From Myxococcales bacterium (lineage in GTDB: Bacteria; Myxococcota_A; Polyangia; Polyangiales; JADJMO01): 64,000 bases of DNA. Each line of letters begins with the position of its first letter. The stretch's first letter is position 1. The notes under the pieces were generated by a model. The model did not search any database. It was not told the DNA's origin and saw only the letters and a list, made by a program, of their open reading frames with translations. Below are positions 25,517-34,365 of this stretch, piece after piece. Where the stretch lies: NCBI GenBank assembly GCA_016709545.1, contig JADJMO010000009.1, positions 62,001 to 126,000 on the forward strand, written 5' to 3'. A program made the position numbers and the translations under genes.

Positions 25517-26491
25517 ATGAAGCCTTCGCTCCCTCTCCTCTTCGTCATCGGATCGCTCTCGGCTGGCTGCGGCAGCGCGGCGGATCCCGCGGCTCCCACC
25601 TACGAGACCAAGGCCCTCGCGGTCTCCGGCGACTGCGCGATCATGCGCGACCGCACGGTGCGCTGCTGGGACAAGACGGGCAAGGCTGTCGCGCCTGTGC
25701 CGGATCTTCACGACGTGCAGCGGCTGGCGAACTTCGGTCAGCCGCAGTGCACACTGCTCGCGTCGGGCTCGGTCGCCTGCTGGGGCTCGACGACGGGCCT
25801 CGACGTCACGCACGGCGAGACCAGCCAGCGGCTCGGGCCGCTCGACGTCGCCGCGGCGAAGGGCGCGCTCGACCTCGTCCCGGGGGGCGCCGAAGGCACG
25901 ACCTGCGCAGTGATGGCCGGCGGCCGGCTCGCGTGCTTCGGCGCCGCGTGGTCGAAGTGCACGTCCGGATGCACGCTGACCACGCCGCCCGGCTGCGAGT
26001 CGGGCGTGAAGCAGGCGATCGCCACGGGCTCCGAGACGGCCGTCCTGCGCACGGACGGAAGCGTCCACGCCTCGTGCAGCGCGCCGGCCGATCCGCTCGG
26101 ACCGGCGGTGGCGTTCGCGGCGGGCTCCTCCCATCGGTGCGCGATCGGCGCCGACGGCACGCTGACCTGCCACGGCCTCGACGTCGGGCAGCTCGGTCGT
26201 CCGGTTCTGACCAAGGACGCGCCGCGCACCGTCGTCCTCTCGGAGATCGGCGCAGTGGCGGAGGTGGTGAGCGCGATGCACGAGACGTGCGCCCGGACGG
26301 TCTCGGGCGACGTGTGGTGCTTCGGCGTGACGTCGAGCACGGGCGCGCGCCGCGACCCGGCGCGGATCGAAGGTCTCGGCAAGGTGGCCGCGATCTCGAT
26401 GAACCTCTGGACGACGAGCGTCCTCGATGTCGACGGCGGGGTGACCTCCTGGACCCCGTTCGACCCCAAGCCCACGAAGGTGCGCTTCTGA
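25517..26491 (+). CDS. Degenerate RCC1-like lipoprotein
   Basis: A 324-residue exported protein read from the ATG at 25517. The signal peptide ends in LSAGC (Cys18). The remaining sequence has the RCC1 rhythm of paired Cys around short strands (CAIMRDRTVRCWD; CTLLASGSVACWG; CAVMAGGRLACFG; CAIGADGTLTCHG; CARTVSGDVWCFG), but the N..GQLG signature survives in only one blade (GLDVGQLGR). It is thus a diverged member of the group that includes 19414 and 50195. A surface role is likely; the ligand is unknown. Confidence 0.8.
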   Translation: MKPSLPLLFVIGSLSAGCGSAADPAAPTYETKALAVSGDCAIMRDRTVRCWDKTGKAVAPVPDLHDVQRLANFGQPQCTLLASGSVACWGSTTGLDVTHGETSQRLGPLDVAAAKGALDLVPGGAEGTTCAVMAGGRLACFGAAWSKCTSGCTLTTPPGCESGVKQAIATGSETAVLRTDGSVHASCSAPADPLGPAVAFAAGSSHRCAIGADGTLTCHGLDVGQLGRPVLTKDAPRTVVLSEIGAVAEVVSAMHETCARTVSGDVWCFGVTSSTGARRDPARIEGLGKVAAISMNLWTTSVLDVDGGVTSWTPFDPKPTKVRF

Positions 26492-26497
26492 TCCGAG

Positions 26498-26785
26498 TCA
26501 GGTCGCGAACCACCCGAGCCACTCGGTGACCAGCCCGAGTCGCTCGCGGTCCAGCGTGTAGACGCGCGTGCGCCCCCGCCGCTCGTGGCGGAGCAGCCCG
26601 GCGTCCTCGAGGACCCGGAGGTGGCGGGTCGTCGTCGGCCACGCGTGCTCGAAGCGCGCGGCGAGCTCACCCGCGGTCGCGCTCCCGCCGCGGAAGTGCA
26701 GGGTCAGCAGGATCTGCCGTCGCGCGGGGTGGGCGATGGCGTCGACGACCTCGTCGAGCGCGCGCAGCTTGGCGATCGGCGTCAT
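26498..26785 (-). CDS. ArsR-family transcriptional repressor
   Basis: A 95-residue winged-helix protein read from the ATG at 26785. It has the ArsR pattern: VVDAIAHPARRQILLTLHF, the recognition helix region GELAARFEHAWPTTTRHLRVLEDAGL and the wing RRGRTRVYTLD. The metal-box ELCVCDL is absent, so it is probably not a metal sensor but of the kind that accompanies SRPBCC or monooxygenase genes. It lies 32 bp after the ABM-like gene in one operon, and a good ArsR-type palindrome stands upstream at 27183-27206, so autoregulation is likely. Confidence 0.92.
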   Translation of the reverse strand: MTPIAKLRALDEVVDAIAHPARRQILLTLHFRGGSATAGELAARFEHAWPTTTRHLRVLEDAGLLRHERRGRTRVYTLDRERLGLVTEWLGWFAT

Positions 26786-26817
26786 CGCCGCCGCCTGTTC
26801 GGGGGAGCGGAGGGGCT

Positions 26818-27159
26818 TCAGAGGCGCTCGACCTCGCAGATGACCAGGTCCTCGAGCACCGGACCCATGGGCTCCCAGACCGCCATCACCTCGGGCGTCT
26901 GGTGGGCGAGATCGGCGGCGTTGCCGTCCTTCCACTGGAACCACTCGATGTACGACGTGCGCTGCTTGCGGACGTCGAACGCCTTCCACACCACGAACGG
27001 CTCCTTGGTGCAGAGGCCGGCGGCGCGCAGGGCGGGCTCGTGCTTCTTCACGAGGGCCAGCAGCTCGGCCTCTTTCCCGGCCTTCGGGACGTAGGTGACG
27101 ATGTTGGTGACGGGCGCGTCGGGGTTCTCGCGGTGACGTTTCTCGTGCTGGTCGCTCAT
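26818..27159 (-). CDS. Antibiotic-biosynthesis-monooxygenase (ABM)-fold protein
   Basis: A 113-residue protein read from the ATG at 27159, which has a GGAGG site. Residues 20-110 form a ferredoxin-like dimeric alpha/beta barrel: VTNIVTYVPKAGKEAELLAL, then SYIEWFQWKDGNAADLAHQTPEV and a last strand LVICEVERL. The Asn/Trp/His residues used by haem-degrading or quinol-oxidising ABM members are not clear, so its chemistry is open. It is first in an operon with ArsR and divergent from a SRPBCC operon. Confidence 0.72.
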   Translation of the reverse strand: MSDQHEKRHRENPDAPVTNIVTYVPKAGKEAELLALVKKHEPALRAAGLCTKEPFVVWKAFDVRKQRTSYIEWFQWKDGNAADLAHQTPEVMAVWEPMGPVLEDLVICEVERL

Positions 27160-27182
27160 GGTCGCCTCCAGGGTGAGGTCAG

Positions 27183-27206
27183 ACATTTAGCGATTTCGCT
27201 AGATGT
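27183..27206. promoter_or_regulatory. ArsR-type operator palindrome
   Basis: ACATTTAGCGAT followed by TTCGCTAGATGT is an inverted repeat with 10 of 12 matching pairs, centred between 27194 and 27195. The core TTTAGCGATTTCGCTA closely resembles operators of non-metal ArsR repressors. It lies 23 bp before the ABM start, in the gap shared with the divergent operon at 27289, so the ArsR at 26498 may control both directions. Confidence 0.7.
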
Positions 27207-27288
27207 CGTCCAGGACCACCGTCGCGGTGCTCGAAGAAGTCCGCCGGGGGATGCGCATCCTTTTGCGGCCCTCGGTCGTCGTAGGGGC

Positions 27289-27581
27289 ATGAAGACCGTC
27301 CTCGTCCGCTACAAGACCACCGCTGCCCACGCCGACGCCAACGCTGTGCTGGTCGGCGAGGTCTTCGCCGAGCTCCACCGCTCGACGCCCGCCGGGCTCC
27401 GTTACGCGAGCTACCGGTTCCCCGACGGCGTGACCTTCCTGCACGTCGCGACCCACGCCGACCCGAACCCGCTCACTTCGTTGCCGCAGTTCAGGGCGTT
27501 CCAGGAGAAGCTGCGAGGGGCCTGCGTCGAGCCACCCGTCGTGACCGAGGTCTCGACCGTCGGCTCGTACGAGGCGGCGAC

Positions 27582-27585
<4 letters not shown>
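27289..27585 (+). CDS. Small hypothetical protein, ABM-like fold likely
   Basis: A 98-residue protein from the ATG at 27289. Sequence order (VLVRYKTTAAHADANAVLVGEVFAEL, then LRYASYRFPDGVTFLHVATH, then QFRAFQEKL and a C-terminal VSTVGSY strand) is that of a single ferredoxin-like domain of the dimeric alpha/beta-barrel superfamily. Its stop overlaps the ATG of the SRPBCC gene by 4 bp, so translation is coupled. It probably acts in the same unknown small-molecule response as the ABM protein on the other side of the ArsR operator. Confidence 0.7.
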
Positions 27586-28043
<458 letters not shown>

Positions 28044-28055
28044 TACGTTCGTCCC

Positions 28056-28940
28056 GTGGCCGAGACCCCCAGCGCGTTCGCCGAGATCCGTGAGCAGTTC
28101 CTCGCGATGGTGGCCGACCTGCGGCCCGAGCTGCACCGCTACTGCGCGCGGCTGACGGGGTCGGTCATCGAGGGCGAGGACATCGTCCAGGACACGCTGG
28201 CGAAGGCCTTCTACGCGCTCTCGCTCTCACCCGAGGTGCCGGCGCTGCGGCCCTGGCTGTTCCGCATCGCCCACAACACGGCGATGGATTCCTTGAAGAG
28301 CCATGGCCGCAAGTACGTCGACGTGCGCGACGACCTCGACGCCATCGCCTGCTTCGAGGACGCGCCCGATCCGGCCGTGGTGCGTGCTGCGCTCACGCGG
28401 TTCCTCGCACTCCCCGTCACCCAGCGGAGCGCGGTGATCCTGAAGGACGTGCTCGACCACTCGCTCGACGACACCGCCGCGACGATGGGGACGACCGTGC
28501 TCGCGGTGAAGGCGGCGCTCGTGCGCGGCCGCCGCACCTTGCTGGCGGGCAAAGACGAGGAGGCCGCCGTGAGCGAGAAGGCCCAGAGAGATCTCGAGCG
28601 CTACGCGCGCCTCTTCAACGCGCGCGACTGGGACGGCGTGCGCGCCCTCGTGTCGAGCGACTGCGAGCTCGACCTCGTGTCGCGTTCGCAGCGCCGCGGC
28701 GCGCAGGTCGGCATGTACTTCGGCCGCTACGAGAAGGAGGACGTGCGGCTCGCGCTGGTGCGCCTCGAGGGTCGCCTCGCGCTCGCCGCCCATGTCGCCG
28801 GCGCGACGAATCCTGCCTATTTCATGCTGCTGGAGGTCGTGGACGGCCGCGTCACCTCCATCCGCGACTACCGCTACGTACCGTACATCGCGGCCGAGGC
28901 GCCCTTCGAGCCGGTCGGCGACCCGCCTGCCGGCACCTGA
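28056..28940 (+). CDS. ECF-type sigma factor with C-terminal NTF2/SnoaL-like domain (SigJ-like)
   Basis: A 294-residue protein from a GTG at 28056. Residues 20-90 are sigma region 2 (CARLTGSVIEGEDIVQDTLAKAF) and residues 115-160 region 4 (LPVTQRSAVILKDVLDHSLDDTAATMG). Residues 175-285 are an NTF2-like domain with DLERYARLFNARDWDGVRAL and a final strand GRVTSIRDYRYVPY. This order is that of ECF41/SigJ-type factors, where the SnoaL tail controls activity and no anti-sigma is needed. Its own operon (small protein-SRPBCC-sigma) is a candidate target. Confidence 0.88.
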   Translation: MAETPSAFAEIREQFLAMVADLRPELHRYCARLTGSVIEGEDIVQDTLAKAFYALSLSPEVPALRPWLFRIAHNTAMDSLKSHGRKYVDVRDDLDAIACFEDAPDPAVVRAALTRFLALPVTQRSAVILKDVLDHSLDDTAATMGTTVLAVKAALVRGRRTLLAGKDEEAAVSEKAQRDLERYARLFNARDWDGVRALVSSDCELDLVSRSQRRGAQVGMYFGRYEKEDVRLALVRLEGRLALAAHVAGATNPAYFMLLEVVDGRVTSIRDYRYVPYIAAEAPFEPVGDPPAGT

Positions 28941-28983
28941 ACGGCTCGACTCGACCGCGCGCACGCCAGGATGCAGGCCGCGG

Positions 28984-29691
28984 TCAGATCACGTTGCCGA
29001 CGGTGAGCGCCAGGAAGGGACTCAGACCACTGCCTTCGGGGAGGCGGGCGGCCCCGACGGTGAGGGCGGTGACCACGGGCGGACGGCCGAGGGTGGCCTG
29101 GATGCCGCCGGCGCTGACGCTCGAGCCGCCGTCGGTCGGCTTCCGGAACTGCCCGTCGATGCCGAGCCGGAATGCAGGACCGAAGGCCATCTGGCTGCGG
29201 ATGGAGACGACGTGCTCGAGCGTGAGCCGTTCTTGCCACCACCGCGCCACGCCGTAGGCGACGTCGAACCGAGTGGCGGCGTGGCGCACGCTGAGCCCGA
29301 GGGCGGCGTCTGCCGAGGCGACGGTGGCGAGGGGCAAGGTGCGCGAACCGGCCGCGAGCGACACCGCGAAGGTCCCTGCATGGTCCCCTGCAAGACGGAC
29401 GGCCACGCGCGCGTCGGGCGTCACGTGCTGCGTCTGGCCGCCGCTCCAGCGCGTGGCCTGCATGCCGAGAGAGAGGGTCACGCGATCGATCGGCGCGCCG
29501 AACACCGCGAGGCTGGTGTCTCCCGGCGCCGAAGCGCGGCTCGAGAGGCGACTCCGGCTGACCAGCCCGAAGCGCCCAGCCTCCGTGCCGACGACGCTGT
29601 CGGTGAACGCGAGCGCAGGGAGGTGGTCGGGAAGGTCGACCGGCGTGGCGAGAGGAGCGGACGAGGCGACGAAGAGGAGAGCGACGAGCAT
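28984..29691 (-). CDS. Exported protein, beta-rich, possible outer-membrane barrel
   Basis: A 235-residue protein with a signal peptide (LVALLFVASSAPLATPVD). The mature part alternates hydrophobic and polar residues in strands of about ten residues and ends in LSPFLALTVGNVI, like an outer-membrane barrel of eight to ten strands. There are no Cys and few helices. I recognise no family. It is monocistronic, about 110 bp downstream of the lipoprotein at 29801. Confidence 0.55.
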   Translation of the reverse strand: MLVALLFVASSAPLATPVDLPDHLPALAFTDSVVGTEAGRFGLVSRSRLSSRASAPGDTSLAVFGAPIDRVTLSLGMQATRWSGGQTQHVTPDARVAVRLAGDHAGTFAVSLAAGSRTLPLATVASADAALGLSVRHAATRFDVAYGVARWWQERLTLEHVVSIRSQMAFGPAFRLGIDGQFRKPTDGGSSVSAGGIQATLGRPPVVTALTVGAARLPEGSGLSPFLALTVGNVI

Positions 29692-29800
29692 TGCCCGGTT
29701 CGACGAGGACGCTGCCGCCGCGATGCATGGGGGTGGCAGAGTTTCCCGACGCGAGCGAGCGGCCGGACAAAGGAGTTCGAAGCTTGACCTCGCGCAGGCG

Positions 29801-30712
29801 CTACTCGAGCTTGACCTTCGCGCCGGTGGGCAGCTTGGCGACGACCTTCGTCTCCTTGCCGTCGCCGGACTCTTCGTCGGTCCACGCGGCGAGGGCGACC
29901 ACCGTGTCGGTCGTGACCTTCACCGTGTAGCCCTGCTTCAGGCCCGCGCAGTACTCGCCGAGGTCGGTGAAGCCACCGTCCTTGGGCTTGAGGAACCCGC
30001 TCTTCTTCGCCCCGCCCGCCACGGCGGTGACGACGCCGTGGTCGACCTGCAGCTTGGTTCCCTTGCTGTCCACGAGGTGGATCCGCAGCCGCGTCTCCGA
30101 GCAGTCGCCGTTGTCCGGCATCGCGATCTCCTCGACCCGCAGCGTGATCGGCGAGACCAGCGCGGTCGCGTCGAGCGGCTTGTCCTTGCCGTCCTCGAAG
30201 CCGCGCTCGCTCCACTTGAGCTCCTCGCGGACGATGCGCAGGCCGCCCTCCTTGGCGGCGAGCTCGAGCACCTTCTCGCCGTGGTCCGCGAATTTGCCGC
30301 TCTTCCAGCGCTGGACGAAGGTGAGCGTGACCTTGCCGTCCTCCACCTTGGTCGCGAGGTTGTCCGCGGCCACGGTCTGCTTCTTCCCGAACAGCTTCTT
30401 GCGGTCGGTCTTCCAGCCCTCGAGATCGAAGGTCTTCTCCTTGCCGTCGGAGGTGCGGCGGACGCCCTTGAAGCTGGCGTCGTAGAGCGCGGCGTAGGCG
30501 TCGAACTTCCCGTCGTTCTGGGCCGCGACCCACGCGTCGAGCAGCTTCTTGCCGTCGGCGCCGAGGTCGACGGGGGGCGGCTTCGCGGAGGCGGAGGCGG
30601 ACGCCGTGGTCTCGGCCTTGGGCGCCTTGGCGGTCTCCTGCTTCTTGTCGTCACAGCCAACGACGAACAGCACGCACAACGACACTCCCGACACCCAGGT
30701 CAGCGTTCGCAT
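29801..30712 (-). CDS. Lipoprotein with NTF2/SnoaL-like domain
   Basis: A 303-residue exported protein with lipobox VVGC (Cys20) and a good GGGAGG site. A Lys/Ala/Ser linker runs to about residue 50. Residues 55-150 read as an NTF2-like cone (LLDAWVAAQNDGKFDAYAALYDASFKG, then VTLTFVQRWKSGKFADHGEK). Residues 160-303 are beta-rich with two Cys (GDCSETRLRI and EYCAGL). Similar lipoproteins occur in polyangial genomes. Function unknown; ligand binding in the periplasm is a guess. Confidence 0.7.
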   Translation of the reverse strand: MRTLTWVSGVSLCVLFVVGCDDKKQETAKAPKAETTASASASAKPPPVDLGADGKKLLDAWVAAQNDGKFDAYAALYDASFKGVRRTSDGKEKTFDLEGWKTDRKKLFGKKQTVAADNLATKVEDGKVTLTFVQRWKSGKFADHGEKVLELAAKEGGLRIVREELKWSERGFEDGKDKPLDATALVSPITLRVEEIAMPDNGDCSETRLRIHLVDSKGTKLQVDHGVVTAVAGGAKKSGFLKPKDGGFTDLGEYCAGLKQGYTVKVTTDTVVALAAWTDEESGDGKETKVVAKLPTGAKVKLE

Positions 30713-30847
30713 CGAAACCTCCCGGCCGCGAGGATAGCAGCCGCAGCGGGTGCGACGCGGCGCAACCGTTCACCGCACCTTCCCGCTTGCGCCGAGCTGA
30801 GTCTCTGCGCCGTCGTCGCGACACCCCAGCAAGGTATCGTGTGTCCC

Positions 30848-33142
30848 ATGCTTCGTCCCACGTGGTCGGTCGCACTCGCCTCCTGCTTCGTCCTCGGGTG
30901 CAGCTCGGACCCCCCGGTCCCCACCGAGTGCGTCACGCCGTCGGTCTCGTGCGCCGGAGGCTGCGTCGATCTGGTCGCGGACCCAGCGAACTGCGGCGCC
31001 TGCGGACATCGATGTGGCGACAGCGAGGTCTGCAGCGACGGTACCTGCCTCCTCGACTGCACTGGCGGGAGTACACGCTGTGGGGGCCGATGCATCGACG
31101 TGGAGCACGACCCTGCACACTGTGGGGCGTGCGGTGTCGCGTGCGCCGATGGAGAGGTGTGCGCGAACGGGAAGTGCTCCGCGTCGTGTCCCGGGGGCAC
31201 CCTTCGCTGCGGCACCCGGTGCGTCGATCCCCTGTTCGACCCGCTCCACTGCGGAGACTGCGCGACGGTCTGTCCCGCCGGTCAGGTTTGCGGCGCCGGT
31301 CGTTGTGGCGTCGAGTGCGGCCCGCCGTCCACCCGCTGTGGCGACCGCTGCGTCGACCTCCGCTTCGACCCGAAGAGCTGTGGCGCGTGCGATGTGAGCT
31401 GTGCCGACACGGAGGTCTGCTCGAGCGGTGCATGCCGTGATGCCTGCACCGGGGGCACCAAGCGCTGTGGGAGCAAGTGCGTCGACTCGGACTTCGATCC
31501 GTTCCACTGCGGCGCCTGCGACAACGCCTGCGCGCCGGGCCAGGTGTGCGCCGCTGGGGTCTGCTCCGTGAGCTGTGGGGTCGGGCTGACCAAGTGCGGG
31601 ACTCGCTGCGTCGACGCGGCGAACGATCCGCTCAACTGCGGCGGCTGCGGCCGGACCTGCATCACCGGCGCGGCGTGCACGAGCGGTCTGCACTGGCGGA
31701 GCGGGATCTGCGGCGAAGGCCGGAAACTCTGCGGAAGCCTGTGCGCCGACACCCTCACCGACGACCGGAACTGCGGTGGGTGCTACGTCTTCTGCGCCAC
31801 CGACAGGCTGTGTAACGCCGGCGCGTGCGTCTGCGGTGCGGGGAAGACGTCCTGCGGTGGCGTGTGCACCAACGTCACGACCGACCCCAAGAACTGTGGA
31901 TTGTGTGGCGTCGCGTGCGGCGTCAACGAGGAGTGCTCGAGCGGCGCCTGCGCGTGCATCTCCGGGACCACCAAGTGCGACGGTCGGTGCGTCCGCACCG
32001 ACCGCTCGCCCACGGACTGCGGGACCTGCGGGACCAAGTGCAGCGCGGGTCAGGTCTGCACCCGAGGCGTGTGCGCGACGGCATCGGCGTCCTGGCCGTC
32101 GATGGGCAACGACGTCGCACACACCGGCGTGTCGACGGTGGCACTGAAGCCACCGCTCTCGCTCCAGTGGACGACCAGCGTCAGTAGCGTCGCTGGGGCT
32201 CCCGCTCGTCCATCCGTGATCGACAAGAATCGGGTCATATCCGGGATACAAACGTACTATTCCGGCGTCGTACCCGCGCTCCGTGCGCTGGATCTCTCGG
32301 ACGGACGGGAGGTCTGGAGCGCGTCCTTCGCGACAGGGTACTCGAGCTACCCAGCCGTCTACGGCGGCAAGGTCTACGTCGGGAACGCGGCCAGTTCCTC
32401 GACGAAGCTGTGGTCTCTCGACGCAGACTCGGGCTCGCTGGCGTGGACGCTCCCGATGGGAGGACAGAGCGACGTCTACTGGCCGCCCATCGTCGTGGGG
32501 ACCAAGCTCTACACCAACGGAGGCACGTACGGTGGGCTCTACTGCTTCGACCTCTCGACCCTCGCGCAGGTGTTCTTCAACGGCGAGCTCGAGCAGGTCG
32601 ACGAGTGGAGTCCCGCGTCTGCAGCCGGTTTCATATTCTCCCTGACGAAGGCGAGCCTGCGCGCGCACGACCCATCCACCGGAACCGTCAAGTGGAAGGT
32701 CACCCTCCCGACCGACACCGACCGCACGGCACCCGTCACCGATGGGACGCGTGTCTACGTGATCGGTGGGACCTGGCTGTACGCAGTCGACATCGCCACC
32801 GCCAAGCTCGTCTGGTCGGTGCCGGGGGCCTACACCGGTTTCCCAGCTGTCTCCAGCAGCACGGTGTTCGGCGTGTCGGGCGGTTCGTTGCTCGCGCGGG
32901 ACGCGGCGACCGGCACCCTGCAGTGGGCCGCTGGCGGCGACGGAGCGCTGTCGTACCCGCCGATCGTGGCCGGGGGTTACGTGTGGGTGGCGAGCGACGC
33001 CGCCGTCTTCGCCTTCGACCTCGTGACGCACGTCCAGACGTGGAAGTCGCCCGGTCCTGGTGGCTTCCTGTCCGTCGGCTCCGATCGGCTCCTCGTAGCG
33101 ACGTCGACGGGCACCGTCGCGGCATACCTCTCCGCGCCTTGA
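30848..33142 (+). CDS. Lipoprotein with nine Cys-rich (Stig1-like) repeats and a PQQ-type beta-propeller
   Basis: A 764-residue exported protein. The signal peptide ends in FVLGC (Cys18). Residues 27-410 contain nine repeats of about 40 residues with the pattern CG..CVD...DP.(N/H)CG.C...C..G.VC..G.C; repeat 6 breaks the rule where a Cys-containing turn is replaced by SGLHWRSG. Residues 415-764 form a propeller of PQQ/pyrrolo-quinoline-quinone-like blades (LRALDLSDGREVWSASF; LWSLDADSGSLAWTL; LYAVDIATAKLVWSV; LLARDAATGTLQWAA), without evident cofactor residues. This is a surface display protein, probably a stiff disulfide-rich stalk carrying a propeller head. No enzyme function is suggested. 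Confidence 0.85.
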   Translation: MLRPTWSVALASCFVLGCSSDPPVPTECVTPSVSCAGGCVDLVADPANCGACGHRCGDSEVCSDGTCLLDCTGGSTRCGGRCIDVEHDPAHCGACGVACADGEVCANGKCSASCPGGTLRCGTRCVDPLFDPLHCGDCATVCPAGQVCGAGRCGVECGPPSTRCGDRCVDLRFDPKSCGACDVSCADTEVCSSGACRDACTGGTKRCGSKCVDSDFDPFHCGACDNACAPGQVCAAGVCSVSCGVGLTKCGTRCVDAANDPLNCGGCGRTCITGAACTSGLHWRSGICGEGRKLCGSLCADTLTDDRNCGGCYVFCATDRLCNAGACVCGAGKTSCGGVCTNVTTDPKNCGLCGVACGVNEECSSGACACISGTTKCDGRCVRTDRSPTDCGTCGTKCSAGQVCTRGVCATASASWPSMGNDVAHTGVSTVALKPPLSLQWTTSVSSVAGAPARPSVIDKNRVISGIQTYYSGVVPALRALDLSDGREVWSASFATGYSSYPAVYGGKVYVGNAASSSTKLWSLDADSGSLAWTLPMGGQSDVYWPPIVVGTKLYTNGGTYGGLYCFDLSTLAQVFFNGELEQVDEWSPASAAGFIFSLTKASLRAHDPSTGTVKWKVTLPTDTDRTAPVTDGTRVYVIGGTWLYAVDIATAKLVWSVPGAYTGFPAVSSSTVFGVSGGSLLARDAATGTLQWAAGGDGALSYPPIVAGGYVWVASDAAVFAFDLVTHVQTWKSPGPGGFLSVGSDRLLVATSTGTVAAYLSAP

Positions 33143-33175
33143 TTCCGCGTGCGCTCCGCACGTCCGGCAACGAAG

Positions 33176-33667
33176 CTACGGGCAGAGCGAACGTCGGTTG
33201 GCGGTGAGGCCGTGCAGGACTTCGTGGAGATGGCGCACCGCCTCGGGCTCCGACGGCGGGAGCTCCTTCCACGCGTTGACCCAGGTGATGGTCGACGCTC
33301 CGGCTTCGAGGAGAGCGCGCGATGGGTATGCCGAACGATAGAGCGCAGAGGTCTTCAGCGCCGTCTGCACGTCGGCGTGGCGGAAGGCGGCGTTGACATC
33401 GGCGGGGGTCCAGAGATTGCCGTTGTCGCCGAGCTGTGTGTCGCAGGTCCGCGCTGCGGTCGGTGTGGCGAGCGCGAGGCGCACGGCGCCGGTGGACCAG
33501 AAGGAGAGCGTGGCGTCGTCCTCGTGATACACGAGGAGTGGCGCCGCCGTTGCGGCGGTGGAAGCGGACGGCTTGGCCTCGGGCGTTTGGGGGGCGCTGA
33601 GCGGTCGCTCGTCGTGGCAGGCCGTGAGCGCGAAGATGAACCAGGCGAGAGAGTGTGCGCGCCACAT
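33176..33667 (-). CDS. Small hypothetical lipoprotein
   Basis: A 163-residue protein. The signal peptide MWRAHSLAWFIFALTAC ends in a lipobox (Cys17), followed by a Pro/Ala/Ser linker to about residue 42. The rest is one small domain with strands near LLVYHEDDATLSFWSTG and helices near TPADVNAAFRHADVQTALKT, and two Cys that may pair. I recognise no family. It is convergent with the Cys-rich/PQQ-like lipoprotein. Confidence 0.6.
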   Translation of the reverse strand: MWRAHSLAWFIFALTACHDERPLSAPQTPEAKPSASTAATAAPLLVYHEDDATLSFWSTGAVRLALATPTAARTCDTQLGDNGNLWTPADVNAAFRHADVQTALKTSALYRSAYPSRALLEAGASTITWVNAWKELPPSEPEAVRHLHEVLHGLTANRRSLCP

Positions 33668-33720
33668 GGTTCGATCCTACCTCCCACACATGTCGTCGGA
33701 ACCAATCGGTCGTCGGCGCC

Positions 33721-34365
33721 TCAAGCCGTCCGCAGCACCAGCTCCGGCCCGCGCACGCGCGACCAGGCCGACCGTGACAGCACCGCCTCCGCCCACCCCA
33801 TGATCCGCGGGTACATCCCGAGGTCCAGCTCCATCTCCAGGAGCCGCCGCAGCGTGGGCGCCCACCCGCAGTCCGCGATGCTGAACGTCCCCGCGCAGAA
33901 CCCACCCTGCGCGTCCGAGGCCAGGATCACCTCGATGCCCGACAGCGCCAACCGGACGTTCGCCTCGAGGCGCTTCTCGTCCTCCACGTCGCGCACCCCG
34001 TGCGGGAAGTTCGAGAACAGGTGCCGCTCGAGCGGCGCGATGCGCGGGCGGAACGTGCAGCCGAGCACGTCGAGCATGCGGTCCACCTGCGCGCGCAGGC
34101 GCGGGCTCCGCGGGTAGAGCGCCTCGCCGCCCTTCGTCTCCGCGAGGTAGCGCAGGATCGTGTTCGACTCCGTCAGCACGAAGTCCTGGTCCACGAGCGT
34201 GGGGATGAGCCCGAACGGGTTGATGGCGAGGTACTCCGGCGAGCGGGTGCCGACGCCGAACATCGCGACCTCGCGCGATTCGTAGGAGAGCTCGAGCTCC
34301 GCGAGCAGGAAGCGGACCTTCTGGGCGTTGCTGGAGAGCGGATGCTCGTAGAGGACGAGACTCAT
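33721..34365 (-). CDS. Glutathione S-transferase family protein
   Basis: A 214-residue enzyme. LVLYEHPLSSNAQKVRFLLAE is the thioredoxin-fold start with the active Ser region, NPFGLIPTLVDQDFVLTESN has the cis-Pro and the ES motif for glutathione, and a helical C-terminal domain follows from about residue 88 with FSIADCGWAPTLRRL. Its ATG overlaps the stop of tatC by 4 bp, so it is translated in the tat operon, although no link to protein export is known. The substrate is unknown. Confidence 0.9.
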   Translation of the reverse strand: MSLVLYEHPLSSNAQKVRFLLAELELSYESREVAMFGVGTRSPEYLAINPFGLIPTLVDQDFVLTESNTILRYLAETKGGEALYPRSPRLRAQVDRMLDVLGCTFRPRIAPLERHLFSNFPHGVRDVEDEKRLEANVRLALSGIEVILASDAQGGFCAGTFSIADCGWAPTLRRLLEMELDLGMYPRIMGWAEAVLSRSAWSRVRGPELVLRTA

